Of a stretch of DNA of 64,000 nt, positions 52,901 to 62,458 are shown piece after piece; positions within the stretch are counted from its first letter, which is position 1; each line of letters begins with the position of its first letter. Location: assembly GCF_000002595.2 (NCBI RefSeq), contig NC_057004.1:305804-369803 (forward strand), read 5' to 3'. Source of the stretch: Chlamydomonas reinhardtii (Eukaryota; Chlorophyta; Chlorophyceae; Chlamydomonadales; Chlamydomonadaceae). The notes beneath the pieces were generated by a model, which was given only the letters and a program-made list of their open reading frames with translations, was not told where the DNA came from and did no database searches. The position numbers were made by a program, and so were the translations under genes.

Positions 52901-54656
52901 GTCTCCTGGGCCGCCCGGCGGCCTCACACCGGGCGGAGGCGGAGGCGGGGCTGCAGGTGGCGGAGGCGGCAAACGGAAACAGGCGCAGGCGGGCAGTGGC
53001 GGAGGCACTGGTGCAGCTGGTGGCGGCGAGGGGGCGGGGGTTGAGGCGGCGCTGGACGGGCCGCTAGGTGTGGAGCAGCTGCAGGAGCTGCTGCGGCTGG
53101 CGGCGGGCGGCGGCAGCGCAGGGGCAGCAGCGGACGCAGGCGGAGGCAGTGGCGGAGGCTCGGGGGCTGCGACAGTTGCGGGGGCAGCGGCAGGGGCAGG
53201 GCCAGGGCCAGGCGGCGCCAAGGTGACTGTGGCGTCGCAGCTGCTGCAGGTAGGTCCCGTGAGGGCGGGCTGGCGGGCCCCAGCCATGAAGGTGTGCGGG
53301 CATTCACCAGCGCAAAGCAGGAGAGGTGCACCCCGCTGGAAGCTGTGAGAGAACCCTCACCTTGAGACATGATGTGCTGCCTACTAATCTGCGTTGTAAC
53401 GCGGTGCCGGCCGCCTGCTGCTGCAGGAGCTGACAGCGCTGCTGCGTGCCGCGCTGGAGGCGGCCCAGGGCCCTGCCATGGCCGCGGCGGCGGCGGCAGC
53501 CGCAGCGGCGGCAGCGGGGGTGCCTCTGTCGGGCCGCGCGGCCAAGCGGCAGCGGCAACTGCTCAAGCAACTGGGTGGCAACGGCGGCGGCGGCGCCAGC
53601 AGCAGCGCTGGCGGCGGCGGCGGCGTCTATGGCGGCAGCGGCGCAGCAGACGGCGGCGCCGGCGCCGACGGCTCCCAGCGGCCGCGGTGGAGCCGTGTGG
53701 AGGGCTGGACCCGCGCCGCCATCGGCTGCCTGCCCTGCCCGCTCAACCCCAACGGCCGCATGCCGCCGTTGGCCGGCCCGCCGCCGCCGCCGCATCTAGC
53801 GCTGGCGCCGGGGCTGGCGCCGGACCCGGGCTGGGGGCCGGCGGCGGCTAGCTCTGGGGGCGGGCACCCGGGGGCGCCGTACGGCTCAGCCGGGGCAGGG
53901 GGCCCAGTGGCCACGGGTGCGGGTGCGAGGTCTGCGACGTTGGGTGCAGGGTCGGTAGCAATGGACGTGGATGTGGACGCTGCGGCTGCGGGCTGGTGCC
54001 TGCCGCCCGAGGAGCTGGAGGAGGAGCTGGCGGCGGGGGACGTGGGAGTGGAGGAGGCAGACGGGGTGGAGGTGGGGGCGGAGGAGGTGCAGGGGGGGCC
54101 GGATGCGGAGGCGGGGGCGGAGGCGGAGGCGGAGCAAGGGGCAGCCTACAACGCCGAGGCCGGCACCGAGCCAGGGGAGGAGGAGGACGACGAGGAGGAG
54201 GGCGAGGAGGAGGAGGGTGAGAAGGAGGGGGAGGGGGAAGGGGAAGAGGAGGCAGAAGAGGAAGGGGAGGAGGATGATGAGGGGGAGCAGCCGGAAGCTG
54301 AAGCAGGCATTGGCGTGCGCGCCGCGGTGGCGGCCGTGGGCTGGTCGGCAGCAGCTGGCGATGGCGGGCAAGGCGGCGCTGATGCTGGTGCGGGTGACGG
54401 GGGCGGCGAGGGAGGTGATGCGGGGGCCACAGGCGCAGGCGCTGGTGTAGGGGGCGGCCTGTTTGGCGCGCTGCTGGTGCGGGTGCGCGGCGGCTCGGCA
54501 GAGCTGGAGGGGGCGCCGGGGCAGCAGGGCGCAGGGCAGCAAGGGCAGGAAGGGGAAGATGAGGCGGAGGAGGAGCAGCAGCAATGGCAGGCGGCAGGGC
54601 TGTTCGGCGGAGGTGGCGGCGGGGCGGCGGCGGGTAGCATTGGATTCCTGCTGTGA
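49930..54656 (+). CDS. LAS1: LAS1, pre-rRNA ITS2 processing endonuclease
   Basis: The product, about 1018 residues, is a LAS1 protein. LAS1 is the HEPN endoribonuclease that, with GRC3, cuts ITS2 of pre-rRNA in the nucleolus. Exons are 49930-50034, 50275-50728, 51110-51227, 51355-51512, 51773-52069, 52341-52642, 52857-53249 and 53427-54656, in phase throughout. The N-terminus has the family pattern WASWEEWNALREDLW and WRLRGKLPLGVDSTALLL. The HEPN part follows: LRLRYSLPLVRLVNGISD, then the catalytic RHEATHNELPSL at about residues 196-207, and GLDWLRDSYW. A distal block (WTRAAIGCLPCPLNPNG) matches the short C-terminal LAS1 motif that contacts GRC3. Between and after these lie long alanine, glycine, glutamine and acidic runs (poly-Glu near residues 840-880), making the protein much longer than fungal LAS1. 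All catalytic residues expected are present. Confidence 0.92.
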
Positions 54657-55164
54657 GTGCGAGGGACTTGACTGTGGGGCTGCGAGCCGGACACCCGGCT
54701 CCGCCGACTGGCCGGGGCTCCATGTGCAAGCCCCTGAGCCTGTGTGCGCCCGCTTGTGAGTTATGAAGTGCATCGTCCGTTATACTTGTTGTCGGTAACC
54801 TCCACTGGTCGCCAATAAGGACATCACCTGGACATATGCCGCCCCGACCCGCTCCCACCCAGCCGTTGGGCAATCCCAATCACCCCACCGCAGCCGGTGT
54901 CCACAGCCCCCTACAGATACCCACGCACAACAGCAGAAGTAGCAGCTTTCGTCTACGGGGAGGTGTCGGACCGACAGGGGGATGCATTCCTACGACGGTC
55001 GGGTAGGGGTGTCGGGGAGCGGGCACGGGGTTATCTCGGGTTGTCATGGCAGCAATCGATGGAGCGATTATCGGTCAGGGCTTCTGAACTGGGCATATAT
55101 CCTTTATATGTACTAAAATGTTTGGCGCATGTGGTAGCCAGGTCCACTTCTCGCGAGCGATAGC
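54657..55164. promoter_or_regulatory. LAS1 3' flank and upstream region of tandem copy A
   Basis: No coding sequence is supported. A block at 54915-55008 is clearly related to 58203-58295, which has a similar position before copy B. It is therefore part of the duplicated unit and probably contains the promoter or 5' UTR. Confidence 0.5.
54915..55008. repeat. Duplicated upstream block, copy A
   Basis: This block pairs with 58203-58295; shared runs include CTTTCGTCTAC/CCTTCGTCTAC, TGTCGGACCGAC and GGGGGATGCATT. Differences fall at all codon positions, so it behaves as non-coding sequence. Confidence 0.7.
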
Positions 55165-56172
55165 ATGCCGCCGCAGTTTCACAGACAAATGTCCACAGCA
55201 GCGCTGCCCTTGGCAGTAGAGGCCGTGCTAACAAACGCTTCTTCTAGCTCCCATGTGATTGCTCGTGCTGGCATCTGTGAGCCAGCGACCGACGAGAAGA
55301 CGACCCTAGCGCCGGCCCGGCCAGGGCCAGCCCCCACGCCGTCGCCTGCGGTGGCCGCTGCCGTAGCGCGTGTGCTCCAGGCCTCATGTCGACTTGGCAG
55401 CCTGGGTGGCATTGGAAGCAGCCGGGGCCCCTGCCATGGCGCTGGGGGCGCACACAAGCCAACAGGGCTGCTGGTGGGCGGAGACGTCAGGTGCGGCGCG
55501 CAGCGTGAGAGGCTTGCCTGGCTTTCGGGGATGGGGTGATGGGGGCAAAGTGCCTGAATCCGGCTGACACTCTTTGGGGCTTGGAGCTTCAAGGGCCAGC
55601 ATTTAACACAGCAGCGTGACCCGGGCAATGCAGTACGGCTGTGGTTCAAGGCGCCGGCAGCGGCAAGGTAGCGACCGGTCGTGCGGCGGCTGGCCAGTGG
55701 CAGCCGCATGAGCTCGAGGTAGGCACGAGCAGGGGAATTCCATGGGCAAGAGGCACTTGCTGTGGTTGTATTTCAAGCGCTGCTGGGACCTCGTGGCAAT
55801 AGGACGCCTTAGCACCCGCCGTGTTAGGGCAATCACAAGCAGTCCGGTGATGGCCTTGGGGATACCGTATGATAAGCCTGCATGCCCACGTACCTGCATG
55901 GCTACTGGATGCCCGATTCATACTCCGCCAACCGGGGCACAGCGCCACCAAAGAGCCCCACGAAGTCAATGCCCGGATCCATAAACCACTGCGCCACAGG
56001 TGTTGCTTGCCGCGGCCCAGCGGTTGAACACCGCTGCAAGGGGCGCTGGCAACAGGACTTCTCGGGGAGCGGTGAGAAAGCTGTCGTTGCCAGCACCCCG
56101 TGGGGAGCTGGCGAAGATGATGGTTCAGCTAGGTGCGTCGTGTGCTGCTGACACAAGCAGGGTGTTAATGCG

Positions 56173-56247
<75 letters not shown>

Positions 56248-57733
56248 CTTGCCTGCCTGCCTGCCTGCCTGCCTGCCATCGCGCACCTGAAGGCGGTCAC
56301 TTCCTACTGGCAGCCTACGCCTGTGTATGTGCTGTGTTTGCAGCGGCTCAGCGGCTGACAAGTGGTGGCCCGTGACTGTTACAGGTTGGGACCCAACCGA
56401 TGCACGGGAGCGCATGCGGCTTCGCACCAGGCTGAGCCAAATGCGCGCGCGACTGGACCACGAGGAAAGCCCTGAAGAGGGTGAGCCGCCGCTCAGCAGC
56501 CTGTGGAGCAACGTTACCAGCCCCTTACGTGTCATCACGACCTGGACGATGCGATGCGGTGTTGGCAGGGACGGTAGTAACGTGTACGTGTGTTAACCAC
56601 ATGCCTGGTGCCCTATGAATGAGAAGCCGGTCCACTTCAATGTGCTAACTTGTGTAGTGTGACATGTGCGCCCCCACCCAGTCATGGGCACAACCAAGTG
56701 TGCAAGGCCCCGGAACGCGAGTATGCGATGGACGGTGAGCGATGCTGGCGGGGCCCCAGGGGTATCATACAGGCGAGGGATGGTGTCAGGGAGATTGGTG
56801 AGCTGAAGCGAAGTTGTAGCGCCCCCTTGCTGGGCTCCGCTGGGCTCACCTTTTCAAACCTGCGCACCCTGTTTGTCACGTGTATGACAGGCGTGGTGCC
56901 GTGATGCCTTCCTCACCCTGCCTGGCTACCAGGTGTGTGAAGTAAGGCATGTGGGTATACCGTGGGTGCGTGTTACGTACCAACTTACGTAAGGCGTTCA
57001 CCTGGGGGCATGCAGAATAGCAGCGGAACATTGTGCTGTGGTTGCTCTATCAACACGCACACAGGGAACATTTGACGACGTGTGCGCGGTGCTGCTTGCG
57101 AACCCCAACATTGCCCCGCTGCTGGACCACAGGTGCGAGCGGCTGTTTAGCTGGGCCTGGTAGTTGTCTGTGGGCCTGCAGGTTGTCCATGGTGCAATTT
57201 CACGGGGTTCTTTAATAAACCTGTGATGCTTTCAGGATGCGTGCAGATAAACGCTCCGTTCCTCGCTGGCGGAACTGTGTAGGATGCGCCACCGCCAAGT
57301 AAGTGGCGCACGCACGCCACTGCTCACGCATAACGCGTTCCGCTTCCGCACTGCCCAGGCTACACGTATGTCTATTGCACTGCATTGCTGTTTGGAACTC
57401 CGCTCTCTTCACAGGTTACCCGGCGTGGTCAAGACTGGCGAGAAGCGGGGCGGAAGGCAGGTCTACCGCTACGATCCACAGGTACAGAACCGCCGGAAGG
57501 GGCAACCAGCCGTGTGGCCTTGGATCAACAAGTTGCTGTGTACCGTATACAGTCTCTGCCCACCTGCGTCTCTGCCCTCCTGTGTCTCTGCCCCACATGA
57601 ACATAACAGCCGCTGAAATGGCTGGCCGCAGGCTGGAGAGCTGCTTCAGGCCGCCGCAGCAGCCAAGCACAGGCGAAAGCCAAAGGGAGGCAAGGGGGAG
57701 GCGTCCATGCCACACCTGGGCGCCGGGCAGTAG
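55165..57733 (+). CDS. Unknown ten-exon tandem paralogue, copy A
   Basis: I do not recognise the family. Exons are 55165-55490, 55634-55718, 56000-56132, 56385-56480, 56682-56734, 56891-56932, 57065-57159, 57236-57298, 57415-57481 and 57632-57733, giving 353 residues. The model rests on comparison with copy B: every intron has the same phase, and exons of 85, 96, 53, 42, 63 and 67 nt have identical lengths. The N-terminal 75 residues are strongly conserved (ASSSSHVIARAGICEPATDE). The middle is helical and charged (RERMRLRTRLSQMRARLDH). The C-terminal half reads AWCRDAFLTLPGYQ, DDVCAVLLANPNIAPLLD and LPGVVKTGEKRGGRQVYRYD, a helix-helix-wing pattern suggesting a winged-helix fold, then a basic tail (KHRRKPKGGKGE) that may direct it to the nucleus. 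DNA binding is inference only. Confidence 0.7.
56172..56275. repeat. CTGC tetranucleotide microsatellite
   Basis: About 25 tandem CTGC/GCCT units, with one variant, lie in the intron between exons 56000-56132 and 56385-56480 of copy A. The array is absent from copy B. Confidence 0.97.
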
Positions 57734-58445
57734 CGAGCAGGCAGACAGAGGGAGGCGGTGAGGCCGGGAGAAAGAGGGAGGCGGTGAGGGAGGGAGGCGA
57801 AGGAAGGCTGTGGGACAGTGGGAGGAGGCGGCATCAGGGCCTTGTTCAGGGCCTTATGCTCGTCGTGAGGACGTGGTGCAGCAGGACCGAGCGAGGCAGC
57901 AGCAGCAGCAGTGCGTGCGTGTGTTCGCGCTGGGAATGCCAGTGGGTGGTGGGCACATCTTCTTTGATGCAGGATGGGAAGATCAGTACCGTATGCCTAC
58001 GGGATACATGGCAGGTTCCCCATACACGTTCGAGTACTTGCAAGGCAGCAGGAGGAGTAGGCGTGGCTGCGTGGGGCCTGAGTATGGTAGTTCATTTTGG
58101 GCATCCCGGTAGCGGCGCAGGAGAACGAGGCCAGAGAAGCCCAGAGGAGGAGAAGGCCGCACGGGCCCGAACCTAAAATGCCAATGCGGTCCTCATCGTG
58201 CCGATCGGGCCACGCACAGTAGCAAAAGCAGCAGCCTTCGTCTACACGGAGCTGTCGGACCGACGGGGGGATGCATTGGGGATCGTCGTGGAGGCCTGGA
58301 GGGGGCACGGGGAGGGGCGTTATCATGGAGCGAGCATCGATTCAGCGTCTCAGTCACCAGGAATTTATAAATCATATTACCGTATATGCTTCAATTTATT
58401 ATAGCGCGTAAGGTAGCGCGAGGTCCACTTCTCGCAAGCGATAGC
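57734..58445. other. Spacer between tandem copies A and B
   Basis: This holds the 3' flank of copy A and the upstream region of copy B. A plus-strand open stretch at 57810-58112 includes a glutamine run, but copy B's downstream region has no counterpart and no splice partner was found. Confidence 0.45.
58203..58295. repeat. Duplicated upstream block, copy B
   Basis: The counterpart of 54915-55008, about 150-240 nt before the copy B start codon. Confidence 0.7.
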
Positions 58446-60864
58446 ATGCCGCCGGCCTCGCAGTTTCACAGACAGTTGTCCACAGCAGCGTTGCCCTTTG
58501 CAGTAGAGACCGTGCTAACAAACGCTTCTTCTAGCTCCCATGTGATTGCTCGTGCTGGCATCTGTGAGCCAGCGACCGACGAGAAGACGGGCCTAGCGCC
58601 GGCCCGGCCAGAGCCAGCCCCCACGCCGTCGCCTGCGGTGGCTGCTGCCGTAGCGCGTGTGCTCCAGGCCTCATGTCGGCTTGGCAGTTTGAGTGGCAGC
58701 AGCCGGGGCCCCTGCAATGGTGCTGGGGGCGAACATCACGTGACAGTGGTGGGCAGCGACGGAAGGTGCGGCGTGCAGCGTGCAGCGCGAAAGGCTTGCG
58801 TGGCTCTAGCAGTCTTGGGATGGGAAGAAATGGGGTACAACGCATCTGCGTACCTGAGTATTTGAACCCGGCACTGCAGGACGGCCGTGTCTCAAGGCAC
58901 CGGCAGCGGCAAACCTGTGACAGGGCGCACGGCGGCACACCAGTGGCAGCCGCACGAGCTGGAGGTGCGTGCGTGCCGCGCGCTGGCGGTAACGTGTTCC
59001 CACCAAGTCAATCATGCCTTCGGCACCGTCCGATTGTGTCCGTGTTGCGGCAATCGTCAATTTATGTGGAGACTTAGGCAGATGGTTCTGCGCCCATTGC
59101 GCTGTGCATGCCGTCGAACGCGCGCGAAAGGGCCTCGCTTTAGGCTCCTCCGCGAATATTAGTATGATGACTACGCCGCAGGTGGTGCTAGCTGCGGCCC
59201 TGCGGTTTCGGGCGGCCCAGCAGTCAAGATCCGCTGCAGGGGGCGCTGACTACGGGACGCCACATGAACTGCAAATTAAACGGGCACCGCGAGCGCCCGT
59301 TGGAGAGGTGACGAAGATGATCTTGCAGCTAGGTGCGTCCGCGGGTGCCAGCGTCTGAAAAGGCATTACGGAGGCCGCCTGTATGCCGTGTGACATTGGC
59401 CTAGCGCGCGTTGTGGAACAGGTTGGGACCCGGCAGATGTACGGGCGCGCAGCAGGCTGCGCATCAAGCTGAGTCAAATCCGCGCGCAACTCGACCATGG
59501 GCAGAGCCCTGAAGAGGGTGAGGCGCTCATATGGTCACGGCGTTAGCGTTACCTTGGTGCTTCGTTGCGTATTGGCTGCATGCAACTTTCCGGCACTTTC
59601 TTATTTAGTAGTATGCCCACTGTGGCGCTTATGCACAGTCACGAGCACCACCAGGCGCGCAAGGTCGATCAACCAGAACCTGCGGTGGAGGGTGAGCGAT
59701 GCTGGCGGGGCTACAGGCATGTTCATAGCTGTCGCTCGCTTTGCTTCGTTTTCCCGCCCCTAATCGTCTCACTAAAGTTACCATGTTTGCCACGCGTTCG
59801 TCAGGTATGGTGCCGCGACGCCCTGCGCGCCCTGCCTGGAAACCAGGTGAGCAAGGAGTTCAAGGTAAACGCATGCCGACACACTTCCGTACGGACAGCA
59901 TTGCGCACGGACAGCATTGCGCACGGACAGCATTTCTGCAGCATGGATCCTGCCTGCTGCCACACGATGTGCACGCAGGGAACATCCGACCAAGTATGCG
60001 CGATGCTGCTTGCAAATTCCAAGATTGCTCCCCTGCTGGACCGCAGGTGCGAGTTGCTGTTTGAGTAAGTGACAGCGCTTTTTCCAAGTGGCAAGCGCGG
60101 CGGGATCTGAGGGCGACAGGGGGCAGTCCTGTCAACCTGCTGATGGGGATTGGCTGCATGCTGCATGAACAATCGTGTGGACTCGCTCACGACCGACATC
60201 AGCTTGGACCTGTTAGGGGATAAGCAAGGTGGCTACGTTCCTGCCTTCTGCCAAACACAGTTGGAATGGCAGTCACACGTTGCCAATGCCTACTCCAGCG
60301 CGGTGACGTGTGCATGACCCCTGCTTCCGTTCAGGGTACATGCAGGACAACGCTCCGTCGCTCACTGGCAAAAGTCTGTGTTCTCCGCCATTGCCAAGTA
60401 AGTAGTGTTGGATGCGTGTGTATGCTCCTGCGTGCACAGTGTCTATGCGTATGCTTATGCACAGCGCGTTCACTTTGTGTCCAGCTTGTTTGTACGTTGC
60501 TCAGTACGGTGCGGCCGACGTCTGCCGGTATCTTCACAGGGTACCTGGTGTGGTGAAGACCGGCGAGAAGCGGGACAGAAGGCACGTGTACCGCTACGAC
60601 CCACAGGTACAAAACCGCCGGAAGGGACAACCAGCTTTTGGCCTTGGATCAACAGTTTGCTGTGTATATTGCTGGCCCCTTGGTGATTGCTTATTACGTC
60701 CACCATGACTGCTGTACTGCGGCTGACAGACTGACGGCATCCGACGCCGCGCCTGTGTTTGCTCGCAGGGGGCAGAGCTGCTTCAGGCTGCAGCCAAGCG
60801 CAGGCGGAAGACAAAGGGAGGCAAGGGCGAGGCGGCCATGCCGCACCTGGGTGCCGGGCAGTAG
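58446..60864 (+). CDS. Unknown ten-exon tandem paralogue, copy B
   Basis: This is the second copy of the family described for copy A, 352 residues. Exons are 58446-58765, 58880-58964, 59182-59332, 59422-59517, 59639-59691, 59805-59846, 59979-60064, 60335-60397, 60540-60606 and 60769-60864. All junctions use GT-AG sites and keep phase, and no stop interrupts the spliced frame. Identity with copy A is very high in exon 1 (ASSSSHVIARAGICEPATDE), moderate in exons 3-5, and high again over VWCRDALRALPGNQ, DQVCAMLLANSKIAPLLD, VPGVVKTGEKRDRRHVYRYD and the basic tail KRRRKTKGGKGE. Exon 8 reads VHAGQRSVAHWQKSVFSAIAK, which fits a long helix better than copy A does. Both copies look functional; function and location are unknown, with a nuclear DNA-binding role the best guess. 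Confidence 0.7.
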
Positions 60865-61144
60865 TAGAGGGAGGTAGGCGCTTACAGTCAGTTTTGGGTT
60901 TGGGGCCATGCTTGTACGCTTCGCGGTACCGCTGTGTTGGGTATGCAGTGCGCAGCGGAGGTGCAAGCACACCTGGTGTGAACCGTTTTGGGGTCGTTGG
61001 CCGTTGGGGACGTGCCCCACACGCGTGGGCTACTTGATCTGCCGCATAGGAAAGTGTCATGGGGCGGGGACATCACGTGGTGTAGACAAGGGTGCAAAGG
61101 GTACTTGGAGATTGCACCTGGATTCCCAAGGCTGCACTGCAATC

Positions 61145-61276
61145 GATAGATGCACAGCATCCGCCGCTGTGCCTGTGTTTGCCCGCAGGCGGCAGAGCCG
61201 CTTCAGGCTGCAGCCAAGCGCAGGCGGAAGACAAAGGGGGGGGGCGTCCATGCCGCACCTGGGCCCCGGGCAGTAG
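61145..61276 (+). pseudogene. Remnant of a third copy (last exon only)
   Basis: Sequence 61145-61276 repeats the end of copy B's last intron and its last exon (60725-60864), 420 bp farther on. The acceptor and the GRRQ/AAKRRRKTKG-type coding start are kept from 61189, but a short deletion in the AAGGG run shifts the frame before the end that would read MPHLGPGQ. No upstream exons precede it, so it is a decayed duplicate end. Confidence 0.7.
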
Positions 61277-62458
61277 TAGGCAGGCAGCGGGAGGGAGGGA
61301 GGTGCCGGGAGAAAGTGGGAGGCGGCGCAGGCGGAGCGAGAGCTTCGGAAGGAGTCAGAAGTCTTTGGGAGGACTGGGAGGAGGACTGGGGCAGTACGGC
61401 AACTGCGTTTGCGCTGGTAGTGGCACTTGCAACATATGGGACGGGTTAGTGCATTGGACCCTTGCGCTTACGGTACACGTGCGCATTCCCAAGTCCTTCT
61501 GCGCAGGACTGTGCATCTCAAGCCCACGGTTCACGGTATGTGTCAGGTGTTTGAGCTGATCGAAAGGGCTGGAAGGGCGCAGGCCAGCAGGCAATCGAAG
61601 CACCGGTCGTGCAATCATGCAGTGGCATGCGTGTCCGAAGTGATGAGACTGCATACGGTAAGCGGGCCAGTACTTCTGGCCTGCCAGCAGGGCGCACGGG
61701 AAGGGCGTGTCAGGCAGATGGCGCTCCAGGTGTTGTCAGTTTTGGGTTTGGGGGAACTGGGGTCGTACTTCTACGTTTTCTTGGTATTGTATCACTATTG
61801 TGGACGTGCAGCGAGATTTTGTGGTGTTTAAGCCCCCGTGGTGTGGAGCATTCTGGGGTTGTTGGCCGTTGGGGACCGCCCCGCACGCACGTTGTGCTTA
61901 GGAATGGAGAACCAGCGTTGGCACGGCACGCGCCCCCCCTGGAAACTTTAAGCTGAGACTTGACTATCTTGCGCGTCCATGCCGCTTTGGGACATGCTCA
62001 GCGATAAATGCGCAAGGCCGAGAACAAGTTCGCCCATGACCCGGCGGGTCGTCCGAGTCGCTTATTGGCGCGTTACACATTATCAAGCACAGCAGCAACT
62101 CGAGCGATAGTTAGCTAGTGTCAATCTTTTATGGGGCAGGCCTGTCAGTGTGGCGAGCTGGCCAGGGTGTTCTGTAGTTCCCAAGGCTTCTATCAAGCGC
62201 GAGCACGGGCTTGTCATAATATTACTCTGAATCTCCAACTTTAAACATAAGCCGTTGAGTTCGTAGAGTTGGCATTTGTGAGCCCACCACTGTATCAACA
62301 ACCCGGTCCTCTGCACCACCCAACAGCGTTGCCTCCAACTTTCGCGAGTCTTTGGGTTTGCGCTCGCGGCATTGGCCGCTGAGCTAGCTACGTGTTTCTT
62401 TCTTGCTCCAGAAGCACGGCAGGCGCTGGCGTTTTCTGCAAGAAGCCTCGCCTGAAGA
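61277..62458. other. Intergenic with duplicated 3' flank
   Basis: No supported gene. The segment 61735-61890 repeats features of 60889-61030 (TCAGTTTTGGGTTTGGG, then GTTGGCCGTTGGGGAC), so the 3' flank of the tandem unit was duplicated too. The right part, 61960-62458, is the upstream region of the next gene. Confidence 0.5.

Noticed and set aside
54891-55163. A coding exon upstream of copy A (AAFVYGEVSDRQGDA-type translation, related to AAFVYTELSDRRGDA before copy B)
   Set aside because: Substitutions between the two blocks fall at all codon positions and frames end differently, so conserved upstream non-coding sequence is more likely than an exon.
56172-56275. Possible CRISPR-like array
   Set aside because: The units are 4 bp with no spacers, and the genome is eukaryotic; it is a tetranucleotide microsatellite.
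56735-56775. Extension of exon 5 of copy A through GERCWRG / VSDAGGA sequence
   Set aside because: The same GTGAGCGATG donor is present in both copies, and only ending the exon there keeps phase in copy B as well as copy A. The similarity beyond it is a conserved donor and early intron.
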